A stretch of DNA of 64,000 nt from Terfezia claveryi (lineage: Eukaryota > Ascomycota > Pezizomycetes > Pezizales > Pezizaceae), in NCBI GenBank assembly GCA_015179025.1, contig WHUX01000068.1:1-64000 (forward strand). The letters are read 5' to 3'. The translations under genes and the position numbers were made by a program. Below the pieces are notes generated by a model. The model was not told the DNA's origin and ran no database searches. It was given only the letters and a program-made list of their open reading frames with translations. This document shows positions 1 through 10,439 of this stretch, piece after piece; position 1 is the stretch's first letter; every line of letters begins with the position of its first letter.

Positions 1-700
1 CTCATATTAGGGTTCATCAGTTGGTAGTGGAACTACTATGAGAATAGCTCTAGAAGTACCTGATTATTACAATTTAGCCTGAGACTTGGGCCTATATAGT
101 CCAAGTCAGTACTGACAAAAACATTCTCAATAAGGTGCTAGTAAATATAGAAATATACTTCCAGGCTATTGCTAATGCCGGGTCTCAGGTTGAGTATGAG
201 AAGGTTAGGGAGGTGCATGTACAGAGATAGTTCTGTCAAAAAGAATAGGCTACTGGTGCGAAAAAGAAGGCATCTAATACTCCTAAGACTACTAAGAAAA
301 AATACAAGAACCTAAAAGATTGAATTATCAAATAAAAGTAGAAGGTGAAAACCAAGCCCAATGTCAAATTCAAACCTAAGTCCGACACTTCCTCTAAGAA
401 GAAAATAGAGCTTGATCAAGATAATATTACATATGCATTATGACAGGCTTGGAAAAAGAACAGACAGTATATTAAGTGTAGAGATAAAAACCATATGATA
501 GGTAACTATACAATTGGTTGGAAACCTATGGTAAAGTTAAAGGGAAAGAGAAAGGGCAAGGAGGAAGTTAAGAAAGTAGTGACAGTATCGGTAGGAGCTG
601 CTATAGTAGTGCTACTTAAAGTTCAGTTTAGGAACATTGTTAGTGAAGATGAGTTAGATTATGGAGAGAATTTGGACTGTTAGGAATATAGGCTATCTAG
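1..700 (+). pseudogene. Degenerate gag of element A (partial)
   Basis: Structural nucleocapsid-type protein remnant. The readable parts are basic (runs of K with T and S near 270-330 and 340-420). At 474-510 a stretch C-x-x-x-x-H-x-x-x-x-Y looks like a zinc knuckle with cysteines lost. Several in-frame stops (for example TGA at 320 and 440) show it is dead. The window starts inside the gene, so length cannot be compared with intact gag. Assignment rests on position upstream of the protease and on composition, so it is less certain than the protease call. Confidence 0.55.
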
Positions 701-1083
701 TACATTGAGTTGGATAGTCTCATAGGATTGGTTTTCTATTTGTATTATAAGGAATGGCATCTCTGTTGGCAGTTGGAAGGAGAAACATGAAGGAGAATAG
801 ATAGATATTAATCCTGTTTTGATTAGTTTTGTTTCTCATAATTTATCTTCTTCTACTATTTCTTCTCTTTCCTTATCAAACAAAAATGCAAAAAAAAGAA
901 AAGCTGATGATAAGGTAGTTCCTCATATTAGCGCACTTGAAAAAAACCATAAAAGTAGTGGTGCTGGATATTTCATTGAATGGAATAAAAGATCTCTCTT
1001 TAGTAGGAAAATCATGTACAAAGGTATTAAAGCACAAGGGATTGAAGTTTCTTATCTCTGTTAAGTTATCTTAGATATATGGA

Positions 1084-1405
1084 GGAAATATATACGAAAT
1101 TTCTATTAATGCTTTGGTCGATACTGGGCAGAAGCCATGATTTTGGATTCTTCTTTTATTGAATAGATGATACTGCCTTATGTTAAGAAGGAGAAAAGAC
1201 TAAGACTAGAGAGCGCCAATGGTTTATTTCTCAAGAGGTCTAGTATATTATAGGTTCAGAACCTGCAGATGGAGGTCCAAAATGCAAGATCGGGACGAAA
1301 CAAAACTCTTGACCTAGTAACTGAGGTTATGTACCTCAAACTAGGTCTACCACTCATTTTGGGGATGGATTGGATTAAAGCCAATTGTAATAAGCTACAA
1401 GTTAC
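1084..1405 (+). pseudogene. Aspartic protease remnant of element A
   Basis: The retroviral-type aspartic protease releases Gag and Pol proteins in the virus-like particle. The active-site triad reads D-T-G within ALVDTGQ (1111-1128), followed about 75 codons later by LPLILGMDWIKANC, the conserved hydrophobic C-terminal segment of gypsy proteases. A stop at 1138 and others nearby break the frame. The coding stretch is interrupted at 1405 by element B. Confidence 0.65.
1401..1405. repeat. Target site duplication of element B (left copy)
   Basis: GTTAC directly before the 5' LTR, matched exactly by GTTAC at 7990-7994 directly after the 3' LTR. Five-base duplications are standard for gypsy integrases. 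The exact match implies that B is inserted here as a unit and that no rearrangement has occurred at its ends. Confidence 0.92.
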
Positions 1406-2030
1406 TGTTACGGCTCAGGTAAGAGACCTACCCTCAACAAGGAATATCCCAATACCTAATTATGGCTGCTAACTACTATGGCCTGATCAACCATACAGAT
1501 GCGGGTAATGTGTCCAGAATGGATGGGTATTGGAGCAAGGAAGCGTGTGACCTCTGAATGCGTTCTCATACATGTACTCTCATCTATAGATATCCATTAA
1601 GTTCTTATGTTCGTTATTCTTATGTTGTTATTCGTTGTATACAAGTTTATCTTCTGTATGACAGCCTGACTGCAATGCGTTGAAGTTCAGGCTGCCTAAT
1701 CAATATATGTCAGATTGCAGGGTTCCTAAATAGGAAGCATCTTCCTATTCTAGGCAACCACCTGACATCAGTGCTACTAAGCTATTATAGAAAGTGTCAT
1801 CAGATCTGATAACAACTTATCAGATCAACACTTCTATATAAGCTACTGCTTTTACATAGTTAATACAATAAGACCCAAGCGGTGTTCTAAGTCTACTTAT
1901 AGCTTTACTCTTATCGAGTCCGCTTTATGCCCGAGTTGTTACTGCGTTTATACTTATGATTTGTTACCGATAACCTCTTTATACCTTTACCACCGACTTG
2001 TATATTCGTAGTTACAGCCCGCCTGTAATA
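1406..2030 (+). repeat. 5' LTR of element B
   Basis: 625-bp direct repeat, near-identical to 7365-7989. It begins TGTTACGGCTCAGG and ends GCCTGTAATA. It holds a TATA-like box at 1835-1841 and an inverted pair of GATA boxes at 1803-1826, so it presumably supplies the promoter in its central part. The last two bases (TA rather than CA) probably reflect a C-to-T change. Confidence 0.95.
1803..1841 (+). promoter_or_regulatory. LTR promoter: inverted ATCTGATAA pair plus TATA box
   Basis: GATCTGATAA (1803-1812), a 4-base spacer, and its exact inverse TTATCAGATC (1817-1826) lie 8 bases upstream of TATATAA (1835-1841). Both arms fit the site reported for fungal iron-responsive GATA factors (ATCWGATAA for the SreA/Sre1/Fep1 group) and contain the general GATA core TGATAA. 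The arrangement is repeated in the 3' LTR at 7762-7800. Function as a binding site is inferred; TATA position is read directly. Confidence 0.6.
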
Positions 2031-2078
2031 TTACACCGCTTTTCTATAACACCATATAGACACTACCCTGACACTAAT

Positions 2079-3797
2079 ATGTCTATGCTTAGAGGACTAC
2101 TTGGTACTGGGTCTGATAACCATATAGCTGATGATGATAATAATAGTGTCACTCAAGCTCAACAACAGGCTGAAGAATTTATTCAGCAAGAATACTCATC
2201 TATTCAAAGTCCATTTCAAGTATGAGATGCATGGAGACCTCGTCAGATTGAACCACCAGCATCTATATCTACTTCGTCAGAAGAGCCCATTATTCGATCA
2301 GTTGCACCATCAGTGCCACTACCACTTTTTTCGAGTTCTACACAGCCAGGACCATCACAAAAAGGCAAGTAACTAGCGTTTCATCACCGAACACCAGCAC
2401 CAGACTCCTCCGCAACTATGAAGCTCCTCAAATAGCTAGAGGAAGAGAAAGAAGCAGCCTTACGAGAAGTCCGCAAGCTTCAGGCAGCACAACAATCCAA
2501 TTTCGCCTTTATTCAGTGATAAGCAGCCAACGTCCAGAATATAGCCAATGCTGCTACTGCTGGACAAGCTAAGTTATCAAGTGATACTAGTGCTGCACTC
2601 ACTCAAATACAGGATTTAATCCTTAAAGGACAAAATACACAAGCTGACGAATTCAAAATTGTCTACCACAATATCGGATAGCTAAGAAATCAAGCCGAAC
2701 AACACTATCTCCACTATGATCGATGATTTGGAACAATAGAGAACCGGTTCGATGAGATGGAGAATTGGCTCACTCAGCTAGAAGGATGGGTACTAGCACC
2801 ACGACCCATTCCACCATATAATGGCCTTACAGAACGGTTGGAACAAGCAGCAGGGAACCCCCCACTACGACCACCAAAAGTTCCACCAGTAGGACCACCA
2901 CGAAATCCTACTCCACCACAACCACCAATACCACCAGTACAAGTAGCAGGAAAAGCACCTCCTCCTACGAAGTTTATGGGTGAACGAGTACAATTAGAAG
3001 GCTGGATTCTTCAGATGGATGACTACTTCCTTATTACACTTACTCGAAATGAAAGTCAGAAGCTCGCATATGTTGGTTTATACTTGGAAGGGAAGGCATT
3101 AGATTGGTGGAAGGCTTATAGGATAAGTTACACTACATGGAACAAGGTGAAGAAGGCTATGAAGATGTACTATGGGGATCATTATTAGGGAGACCGATCA
3201 TATCAAGAGATAACGCAGCTAAAGAAGACAGGATCTATCATCGATTATCTTATGGAAATTGACCAACGTAATACCTATGCTAAGATCCCTGATGCCCAGA
3301 TAATTAACATAATTATCTCTAACCTTCCTCATAACTTCCGTATATCCATGGCTCACTACGAGCAGCTCCGACAACAACCTACGCTCTAGAGACAAAAACT
3401 CATCGAGATGGACTTCATTAGTACTGAATTTCAAAGTTGCAACCGCAATCCTCCTCCAACCCAACCAGTATGAAAGAAGCGTACATTTGAGGAATGAATA
3501 CAACCTCGAAGTGAAGTACTCTCCAGTAATAGAGCAAGTACAAGGGATGTACAAATCCCTAAAGTAATACAAGATGCAAGAATGCAAGAAGGAAGATGCT
3601 TGTCTTGCGGATATACTGGCTATTGAGCAGCTGAGTGTAGGCATGGAAAAGTTGCTACTGAACCTACTACTAAGCCAAAAAATACCACCAGTACTAGTCA
3701 GGCATTAGTACCTACCGACAAAAAGGCTCGAACCAATAAAGGACAGCTTCGAATTACAGAGCTTGGTTCTGAAGAAGAAGAATCGGGAAACGAGTAA
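2079..3797 (+). pseudogene. Degenerate gag of element B
   Basis: Probable start ATG at 2079, 48 bases after the LTR. A Gln-rich, coiled-coil-like N-terminal part follows, with a proline-rich linker at about 2850-2950. The gag core near 2965-3188 includes a stretch of the type seen in gypsy capsids (LEGKALDWWKAY). A zinc knuckle at about 3595-3650 reads C-L-S-C-x-x-x-x-Y-stop-x-x-x-C: the His is Tyr and a TGA follows it. Stops at 2224, 2517, 3186 and elsewhere break the frame. It encodes the particle shell and RNA-binding region. Confidence 0.7.
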
Positions 3798-3839
3798 GGA
3801 GTACCTCACCTACCATCAGACGTACTCCTAGACATTCTC

Positions 3840-4200
3840 TTCTCCTGATGGTCTGAATTCTTATCGCTGGGGAAGAAGTTGAAGCAGTGGTAGACTGTGG
3901 ACCTAGTGCTCCAGTCGTTGGAAAAAGATTGGCAGTTAAGTTGGGAATTTGGAAGAGAGCTAAGGAAGTTAGAGTTAGGCAGGGGATGGATCTCGAATTT
4001 CTGGAGGAAAATATGTGGTTAATACTAGGTTTGATATGTTGGATTCCTCTTCTCGTTTTTTGGGTAAGTTCAAGATGGATACCGAAGTTTTGGATATTGG
4101 GAAGAAGGATATTATTTTGGGTTTGTTTTGGTTGCAAGAGAATGGATTTTCGGTGGATACTCAGGACAGGTGCCTGAAACAGGTCTCTACAGGTTTGATT
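3840..4200 (+). pseudogene. Aspartic protease region of element B
   Basis: V-V-D-C-G-P-S at about 3888-3908 corresponds to the D-S/T-G active site with Cys at the middle position, followed by a conserved VGKRLAVKLGIWKRA block. The frame is shifted after about 3990, and the C-terminal part (DIGKKDIILGLFWLQ, 4105-4140) is readable in another frame. Element C carries the equivalent region in reverse at 33595-33860, which supports the assignment. Confidence 0.6.
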
Positions 4201-5710
4201 ATTCCGTGTTCTGTTAGATGGATTCCTATTATCTCTGTTCTTGAAGTTGAAGAGCCACTAGAGGATGGTGAGATTGTGCTTATTATTGACGCATGCGAAC
4301 GATACTCTCGTTACGCACATTGCTTTACTGCAGAACAGGCAGCTAGACTCCCTGAACACAAGCCATGGGACCACGAAATCCCTCTCCAAGACCCAACCGC
4401 AAAGATACCATTCGGGGCTATCTACAAGACCACATGGGAAGAGGACGAAGCACTCCAGAAGTACCTTGATGAGAACCTTCCTACTACCAAAGTCCGATGA
4501 TCACACTCCTCTGCCGGTGCTTTTATCCTATTTGTTCGAAAGAAAGACAGATCCTTAAGGCTATGTGTCAATTATCGAGCCCTTAACCATCTCACAATAC
4601 CAAACAAATACCTACTTTCTCTTATCTCAGAGTTGCTTGATAGAACTCGTGGAGGTAAATGGTTCACCAAATTGGACCTTAAGAACGAGTATAACCTCAT
4701 CAGGATTGTATCAGGGGACGAATGGAAGACAGCGTTTAGGATAAAGAAGGGACTGTTTGAGTATACCATGATGCCATTTGGGTTGACTAATGCCCCCGCT
4801 ACCTTTCAAGAAATGATGGATATGATCTTCAAAGATATGGAAGGATGTATCTGGTACTTGAACGACATACTCATCTACGGAGGTGAGACAAAGGAAGAAC
4901 ATCAACAAATAGTCGAAAAAGTTCTTCAGCAATGCATCCAACATGGGTTAGCCGTTAACCTTATGAAGTCCGAGTTCCATGTCCAGGAGACCTTATTCCT
5001 CAGTCATATTATTAATGGTCAACATGTTCAAATGGATCCCTCCAAGCTCGAAACTATGTTCAAGTGGCCCATTCCTACCAAGAAGAAAGAGGTTCAAGCA
5101 TTTCTAGGCTTCACTAACTACTACCATCGATTCATTGCCAACTATAGTACAAAGGCACGCCCTTAATCGACTTGACAAAGGATGTTCCTTTAGTTGGGGC
5201 ACGAACAACAGCAAGCCTTTGATGACCTCCGAGAACGATCCTCACTACCTCTATCCTCACACAGTTTGACATACAACTTGAGACAATCATAGAGACTGAT
5301 GCTAGTAATCAAGCTATTGCTGGTATCCTGTCTCAATACCATGTTGTCAATGGAGGAAAACAGCTTCATCCCGTTGAATACCATGCCAAAACCCTCTCCG
5401 CAGCTCAACGCAACTGGCCTATCCATGATAAAAGTTGTTTGCGATCGTGGATTGCTTCCGGAAGTGGCGAGATTAGTTGGTTGGCATTCCAGTGAATGTC
5501 TATACAGACCACCAAGGGTTATAATATTTAATACCAAACAGAAGCTCAACTCCGTCAAGCTACCTGGTACCTCCGCATGTCCGAGTTCATCTACAATATT
5601 CACTACAGACCCGGTTCGAAGATGGGTAAGCCTGATAGCCTGTCTAGATGTTCAGGGGAAGAGAAATCAGGCATGGATACTAGATTTTTCGAAGATGGAC
5701 AATAATGGTA
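4200..5710 (+). pseudogene. Reverse transcriptase and RNase H of element B
   Basis: The RT core is well preserved: [13 protein letters not shown] at about 4558-4600, [14 protein letters not shown] at 4663-4710, [14 protein letters not shown] at 4771-4812, and the catalytic box Y-L-N-D at 4855-4866 followed by ILIYGG. The first Asp of the Y-x-D-D box is Asn. The RT thumb runs to about 5160, where CCTTAATC has one T fewer than the matching CCTTTAATC in element C, shifting the frame. RNase H follows (ETDASNQAIAGILSQ type motif near 5290-5340), broken by more shifts. Polymerase would copy the element's RNA; this copy cannot. Confidence 0.85.
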
Positions 5711-5879
5711 CTAGGGGAATAGAATGAAGAGGAAGCTGAAGATGTTGAAGTGGAAGGAATAGACGTGGCTCATGGCAGAAGAAAGAGGACTATGGGTGGT
5801 ACCCCCTAAGTTTAAGCTGGAAGTGCTAAGCAGCACCATGAAGACAAGTGGCAGGACATTGGGGAAGATATCGTACTCA

Positions 5880-6745
5880 AGAGCTAGTGTCAAGGAACTT
5901 TACGTGGAATAAGTGGCAGAAGATATAGCGAACTATATGGCAGGATGTACTAAGTGTCAGAAAGCAAAGGCAGATAGGATAGCAGGCAAATGAAGTTGTA
6001 CCGATGCCAACTGGGGAATGACTATTTGAGGAAATAGCTATGGACTTGTTGGTGAGCTACCAGAGTCAGAAGGTTTCAATGCGATACTCGTTATCACGGA
6101 CCGGTTTACGAAAGTACAACACTATATTCCGGCGAAAACTACATGGACAGCATCCGATGTTGCTGATACCTATATTAACAAGATATGGAGACTCTATGGC
6201 CTCCCCAACATATCACCTCTAACCGCAGTCCACAGTTTGCTTCCAGATTCCTCAAGGAGCTTAACCAAAAGCTCAACATAACCCTCTGCCTCTCCACTGC
6301 CTATCACCCTCAGACCGATGGACTTGCTGAACAAGCAGTCCAAACATTTAAGCAGTACCTCTGCATCTACTAACATGATAGGCAAGCTCATTGGAAACGA
6401 TGGCTACCTTTAGCTGAGTTTGCCTATAATACTGCCGCCCACTCCACCCATAAGTACTCCCCTTACCAAAGTTTGTACGGCTTTGACCCTCATACCATTC
6501 ACCTTTCAGATGACTACGAATTCTCCTCTCCCGCCGCAGAAGAATGGCTCGACCGAATGACAACGGTGCATAACCAAATTCACGATACCCTCAAGCAAAT
6601 CAACCACAAAAGAAGTACTATACACATCGAGCAGGCACGCAGGTTTGCTATTGACGACTGGGTATTGGTTGACTGCTGGAACCTACAGATACGAGCTGGG
6701 AACAACCGTTCCCTTACCAGCAAGGAGATAGGGCCCTAGAAGGTC
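5880..6745 (+). pseudogene. Integrase of element B
   Basis: C-T-K-C-Q-K-A-K at about 5946-5970 is the second half of the HHCC zinc-binding domain. The DDE core follows: the first Asp near 6040 (AMDLL), N-R-S-P-Q-F near 6220-6240 where the second Asp of SDRGPQF is replaced by Asn, and TAYHPQTDGLAEQAVQTF at 6297-6350 with the Glu position preserved. A stop at 6371 interrupts the C-terminal part, which continues to the GPY/F-like region (KEIGP, 6722-6736). The protein would insert cDNA into the host chromosome. Confidence 0.8.
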
Positions 6746-6754
6746 ATTGAAGCT

Positions 6755-7114
6755 ATGGGTTCACATGCATACAGGCTCAAAGTTCCACAAGGTACACGAT
6801 GGCACAATGTTGTTCATGTTACCCTCCTGAAGTCATTTAGACGACGAGACGAGCCACAAGATATGGATGAAGATGAACCAGATATCTTCGAAGTCGAATC
6901 CATCGTGGACTCCTGCAAGAATAGAGGAATATTCAAGTATAGGGTGCATTGGAAAGGATATACAGAGTTTGAAGACACTTGGGAGACCTTTGACAAGTTG
7001 GATAACTGTCCAAAAAGCTCAGAGAGTACTGAGAGAAGTTCCCCAATAAGCCACGTGATGAAAGAGATGTCTAAAGTTTGGACTTACATCCAGTATTTCA
7101 TAGATGAAACATAG
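6755..7114 (+). pseudogene. Integrase C-terminus and chromodomain of element B
   Basis: A 119-codon open stretch. It begins with the integrase tail motif (HAYRLKVPQ...WHNVVHVTLLK). A chromodomain is at about 6888-7010: FEVESIVDS, then YRVHWKGY and a W-E-T-F block, the aromatic positions that bind methylated histone H3. A TAG just upstream at 6737 separates it from the rest of the integrase. Chromodomains steer insertion to heterochromatin, in keeping with the nesting seen throughout this window. Confidence 0.85.
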
Positions 7115-7364
7115 TACCTTTTACCCTCCTACTCGTCGCCTTTTCCCTGTGAGTTTTTTGATGAGAGGTTTGGTTTTTAATGGCCATGGCATGTATGTGT
7201 AGGCACACCGGTCTTGTGGTACCCTTGAATGGGATAGGGGTATTGGTCGGAATGGTCAGTACATATATCACTATGGTTACCTGAGTTATTACTAATACTT
7301 GTCTTCTCTAAGGTCGGAAAGACTTGTATTCAGCTGAGGACAGCTGCCTCGAAACGGAGAGTAA
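7115..7364 (+). other. 3' untranslated region and polypurine-like tract of element B
   Basis: 250 bases between the chromodomain stop and the 3' LTR, without a coding signal. The last part (GAAACGGAGAGTAA, 7351-7364) is purine-rich and directly abuts the LTR, as expected for the plus-strand primer. The same sequence in reverse follows the C LTR at 28836-28870. Confidence 0.6.
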
Positions 7365-7989
7365 TGTTATGGCTCAGGTAAGAGACCTACCCTCAACAGG
7401 GAATATCCCAATACCTAATTATGGCTGCTAACTGCTATGGCCTGATCAACCATACAGATGCAGGTAATGTGTCCAGAATGGACGTGTATTGGAGCAAGGA
7501 AGCATGTGACCTCTGAATGTATTCTCATACATGTACTCTCTTCTATAGATATCCATTAAGTTCTTATGTTCGTTATTCTTATGTTGTTATTCGTTGTATG
7601 CAAGTTTATCTTCTGTATGACAGCCTGACTGTAATACGTTGAAGTTCTGGCTGCCTAATCAATGTATGTTAGACTGCAGAGTTCCTAAATAGGAAGCGTC
7701 TTCCTATTTTAGGCAACCACCTGATATCAGTGCTACTAAGCTATTATAGGAAGTGTCGTCAGATCTGATAACAACTTATCAGATCAACGCTTCTATATAA
7801 GCTACTGCTTTTACATAGTTAATACAATAAGACCCAAGCGGTGTTCTAAGTCTATATATAGCTTTACTCTTATTGAGTGCGCTTTACGCCCGAGTTGTTA
7901 CTGCGTTTATACTTATGATTTGTTACCGATAACCTCTTTATACCTTCACCACCGACTTGTATATTCGTAGTTACAGCCTGCCTGTAACA
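7365..7989 (+). repeat. 3' LTR of element B
   Basis: 625 bp, beginning TGTTATGGCTCAGG and ending CCTGTAACA. It keeps the inverted GATA pair (7762-7785) and TATATAA (7794-7800) of the 5' copy. The differences from the 5' LTR are mostly C/T and G/A changes, which fits either ageing or mild RIP. Confidence 0.95.
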
Positions 7990-8169
7990 GTTACCACTCC
8001 TTGTAGATTCGAGCTAAAAAGAGTATTGAAAATTGAGGAGGTTACTAATTTCACTGACTTTAATGAAGTACTTACAGAGACTCAATATATGGGATTAATT
8101 AAAATAGGGGAATGAGATTATCAGAAGTTTACTAATAGAGACATTCTTTGACGGCGTAGGCTATGGCAT

Positions 8170-8640
8170 AAACGATTGGCTATAAATGTGACTCTAAGGA
8201 GCGCACGTAATGGCTAAACTATACCACACTAGCATGGTATAGTTTCAAGTGACTATATATATTGTTGTGGGTTTGGTAGACAATAGTATAGACGTAGACT
8301 ATAGACATAGGTTGGGTAAATAATAGTATAGACGTAGACTATGGACAAAAGGCAACTTGTATAAAAGACTCGATATATAAGACAATAAAGAATACAAATA
8401 TAGCCTCATATATATACAGCTGTTTGCTCTATAATATCATCACATATATAAGGAAAATTATGTATGTAATACTCAACATCTCATCAATCTGAGACTCAGA
8501 CCAAACTTTATCTGACCCTCAAAGTGTAATAACTATTACTTGTGATCACAGGTGATAATCCGTGACAGATTCTATGATAGTGTCTATGACACAATTCCAT
8601 GACATAGCCCGTGACACATTCATAAGGTTATAAAAACAAT
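8170..8640. other. Non-coding insertion inside element A (possible solo LTR)
   Basis: Between readable protease-downstream coding (to about 8190) and the start of the RT region (YRDFIKIF at about 8685) lies about 450 bases with no coding signal. It holds a perfect 11-bp-arm palindrome (8216-8245), a roughly 40-bp imperfect direct repeat around ATAGTATAGACGTAGACTAT (two copies between 8280 and 8345), a TATAAAA-like box near 8363 and clustered TGACAC motifs near 8560-8620. This resembles a solo LTR, but clear TG...CA ends and a target duplication could not be fixed. Confidence 0.4.
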
Positions 8641-8669
8641 AGCAACTGAAAACCTCTATGAACTTACTG

Positions 8670-10080
8670 ATTGATTGCCAATACAGTACAGGGATTTTAT
8701 AAAAATCTTTAAAAAGGAGTTGCAATCTGCCTTTCCTATATATAGTCCATAAGATATAACAATTGAGTTAAAAGAAGGAAAGAGTTCCCTGTCAGGAAAA
8801 CTATACCCCCTCTCCTCTGATGAACTGGAGCTTCTCAAAGAATACCTAGATGAGATGCTCTAAACTGGCAAGATAAGACTAAGTAAAAGCAGTACTGGCG
8901 CTTCTATATTCTTTATCAAACAGCCAAATAGCAAGCTTAGAACAGTTGTAGACTATAGAGGGCTCAATGCTATAACCAAAAAAGACAAGTATCCCCTACT
9001 ACTTATGACTACTCTAATAGAACAAATTAGTACTTCACAAGTTTTCTTCAATCTCGATCTTAAACTTGGGTTTAACTTACTTAGAATAGGGGCCAGAAAT
9101 AAGTGGAAAATAGTATTTAAGACAAGATATGGTCTATATGAATTTACAGTTATACCTTTTGGGCTAACTAATACGCTATCTGTTTTCCAATAATATGTTA
9201 ACAATATTCTATCAGAACGAATTGACTAAGGAATAGTTGTATATATTAATGATATCCTCATTTTTACCCAAACAGAGGAAAAACATGTTGAGCTTGTCCG
9301 TTGGGTGCTGCAGAAATTAATGGAGAATAACCTTTGTGTTAACATAAATAAGTATATCTTCCATGTCCCAGAAGTCAAATTCATAGGATTTAAAGTAGAT
9401 ACAAAGGGGATATAAATAGTGCAGAAGAAAGTCAAGAATATCCTCGCCTGGCAAGCTCCTTGGAATGTCAAAGAGGTGCAGAGGTTTATTAGTTTTGCTA
9501 ATTTCTATTGCAGGTTTATTCAAGACTTTAGTAGTTTGACTTTGCCAATTCAGACACTGATATACAATAGAGTTCCTTGGAACTAGATATAGCAGTGTCA
9601 ACAGGCCTTTGATGAGTTAAAATATAGGTTCACCACCACTCCGATACTATACCATTATCATACAAAATGACCAAAAATGATCAAGACAGATACGTCTAAT
9701 CTAGCAAAAGCTAGTATTCTATCCTAAAAAGAACTAGATGGTCTTTGGTATCCAGTAGTATACTATTCGAAATGCTTTATTCCAGTAGAACTTAATTACA
9801 ATGTCCATGACAAAGAGATGGTCATAATTATCAATAGTTTTTAGGAATAGAGACATTTTCTTATAGGTGCCCCGGAGGAGATAATTGTATATACGGATTA
9901 TAAGAACCTTAAGTACTTTAATTCTACAAAAATACTCAATTGAAGGCAGGCCAGATAGGCGGAAATACTAAGCCAGTTCAATTTTAGAATTATCTACTGC
10001 CTAGATAATAAGAATGGCAAGGTAGATGCGCTTTCTCATCAGGTAGATCCTAACCTCAAAGGAGGAGGATAGAAGCAAGA
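8670..10080 (+). pseudogene. Reverse transcriptase and RNase H of element A
   Basis: The connection region (YRDFIKIFKKELQ) leads into RT: SSTGASILFIKQ, VVDYRGLNAITKKDKYP, NLDLKLGFNLLRIG (9050-9090), PFGLTNTLSVFQ (9156-9190), then the catalytic box Y-I-N-D at about 9242-9253, with Asn replacing the first Asp. RNase H follows with a T-D-T-S motif near 9688 and ADALSH near 10025. Stops at 8861, 9191, 9227 and 9583 interrupt it. Domain order and spacing match gypsy Pol. Confidence 0.85.
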
Positions 10081-10439
10081 CCATATGATTCAGATATTCA
10101 AGTCTAGTCAATTTCAAGTAGGAACAAGTAAGGAGAGTCTAGTAATGCATTGCATTATAGTAGTGAAGGCCTCACAAATAGAAGAATCAAATTGGTCAAA
10201 AGAAATTCAAGAAGCTAGCCTTAAAAATAATAAGTGGTTAGGGATTCAAAATACATTAAAGTTTGGTAAGGAGTATCCTAGATTCAATTATTATGGTTTA
10301 GAAGATGATATAGTAACCTATAAACGTTGGCTTTATATATATGATGACAACTCCATTAAATTGAAAGTAGCATTTCAATATCATGATGTTAAAGTTACAG
10401 GATATTTTAGATATAACAAAACCCTCGAGCTTATGAAAT

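Larger units (their letters stand above)
1..1405 (+). mobile_element. Gypsy element A, left part (gag and protease remnant)
   Basis: Left half of a decayed Ty3/gypsy retrotransposon whose 5' end lies outside the window. Reading on the + strand, a lysine-rich gag tail is visible around 240-420, a damaged CCHC zinc knuckle around 475-515, and an aspartic-protease motif (ALVDTG) at 1111-1128. It is followed by LGLPLILGMDWI at 1344-1379, the stretch after the protease in gypsy Pol. Stop codons and frameshifts interrupt all frames. The element is cut at 1405 by element B and resumes at 7995, where Pol coding continues on the same strand. Orientation, domain order and the shared 5-bp duplication make the join convincing; the family name is not determinable. 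Confidence 0.8.
1406..7989 (+). mobile_element. Gypsy/chromovirus LTR retrotransposon B (full length, inactive)
   Basis: Complete element of 6584 bp: 5' LTR 1406-2030, gag, protease, reverse transcriptase, RNase H, integrase, chromodomain, 3' LTR 7365-7989. Both LTRs are 625 bp and differ by scattered substitutions. Termini are TG...TA (5' copy) and TG...CA (3' copy), flanked by GTTAC. Domain order RT-RNase H-IN-chromodomain puts it among chromoviruses, which target heterochromatin marks. Several stops and frameshifts make it non-autonomous. It lies inside element A. The same family recurs as C (28212-42763, - strand) and as the mutated fragment D (18310-21084). Confidence 0.95.

Noticed and set aside
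3219..3644. 141-codon - strand frame
   Set aside because: Antisense to gag of element B, which shows a zinc-knuckle remnant on the + strand.
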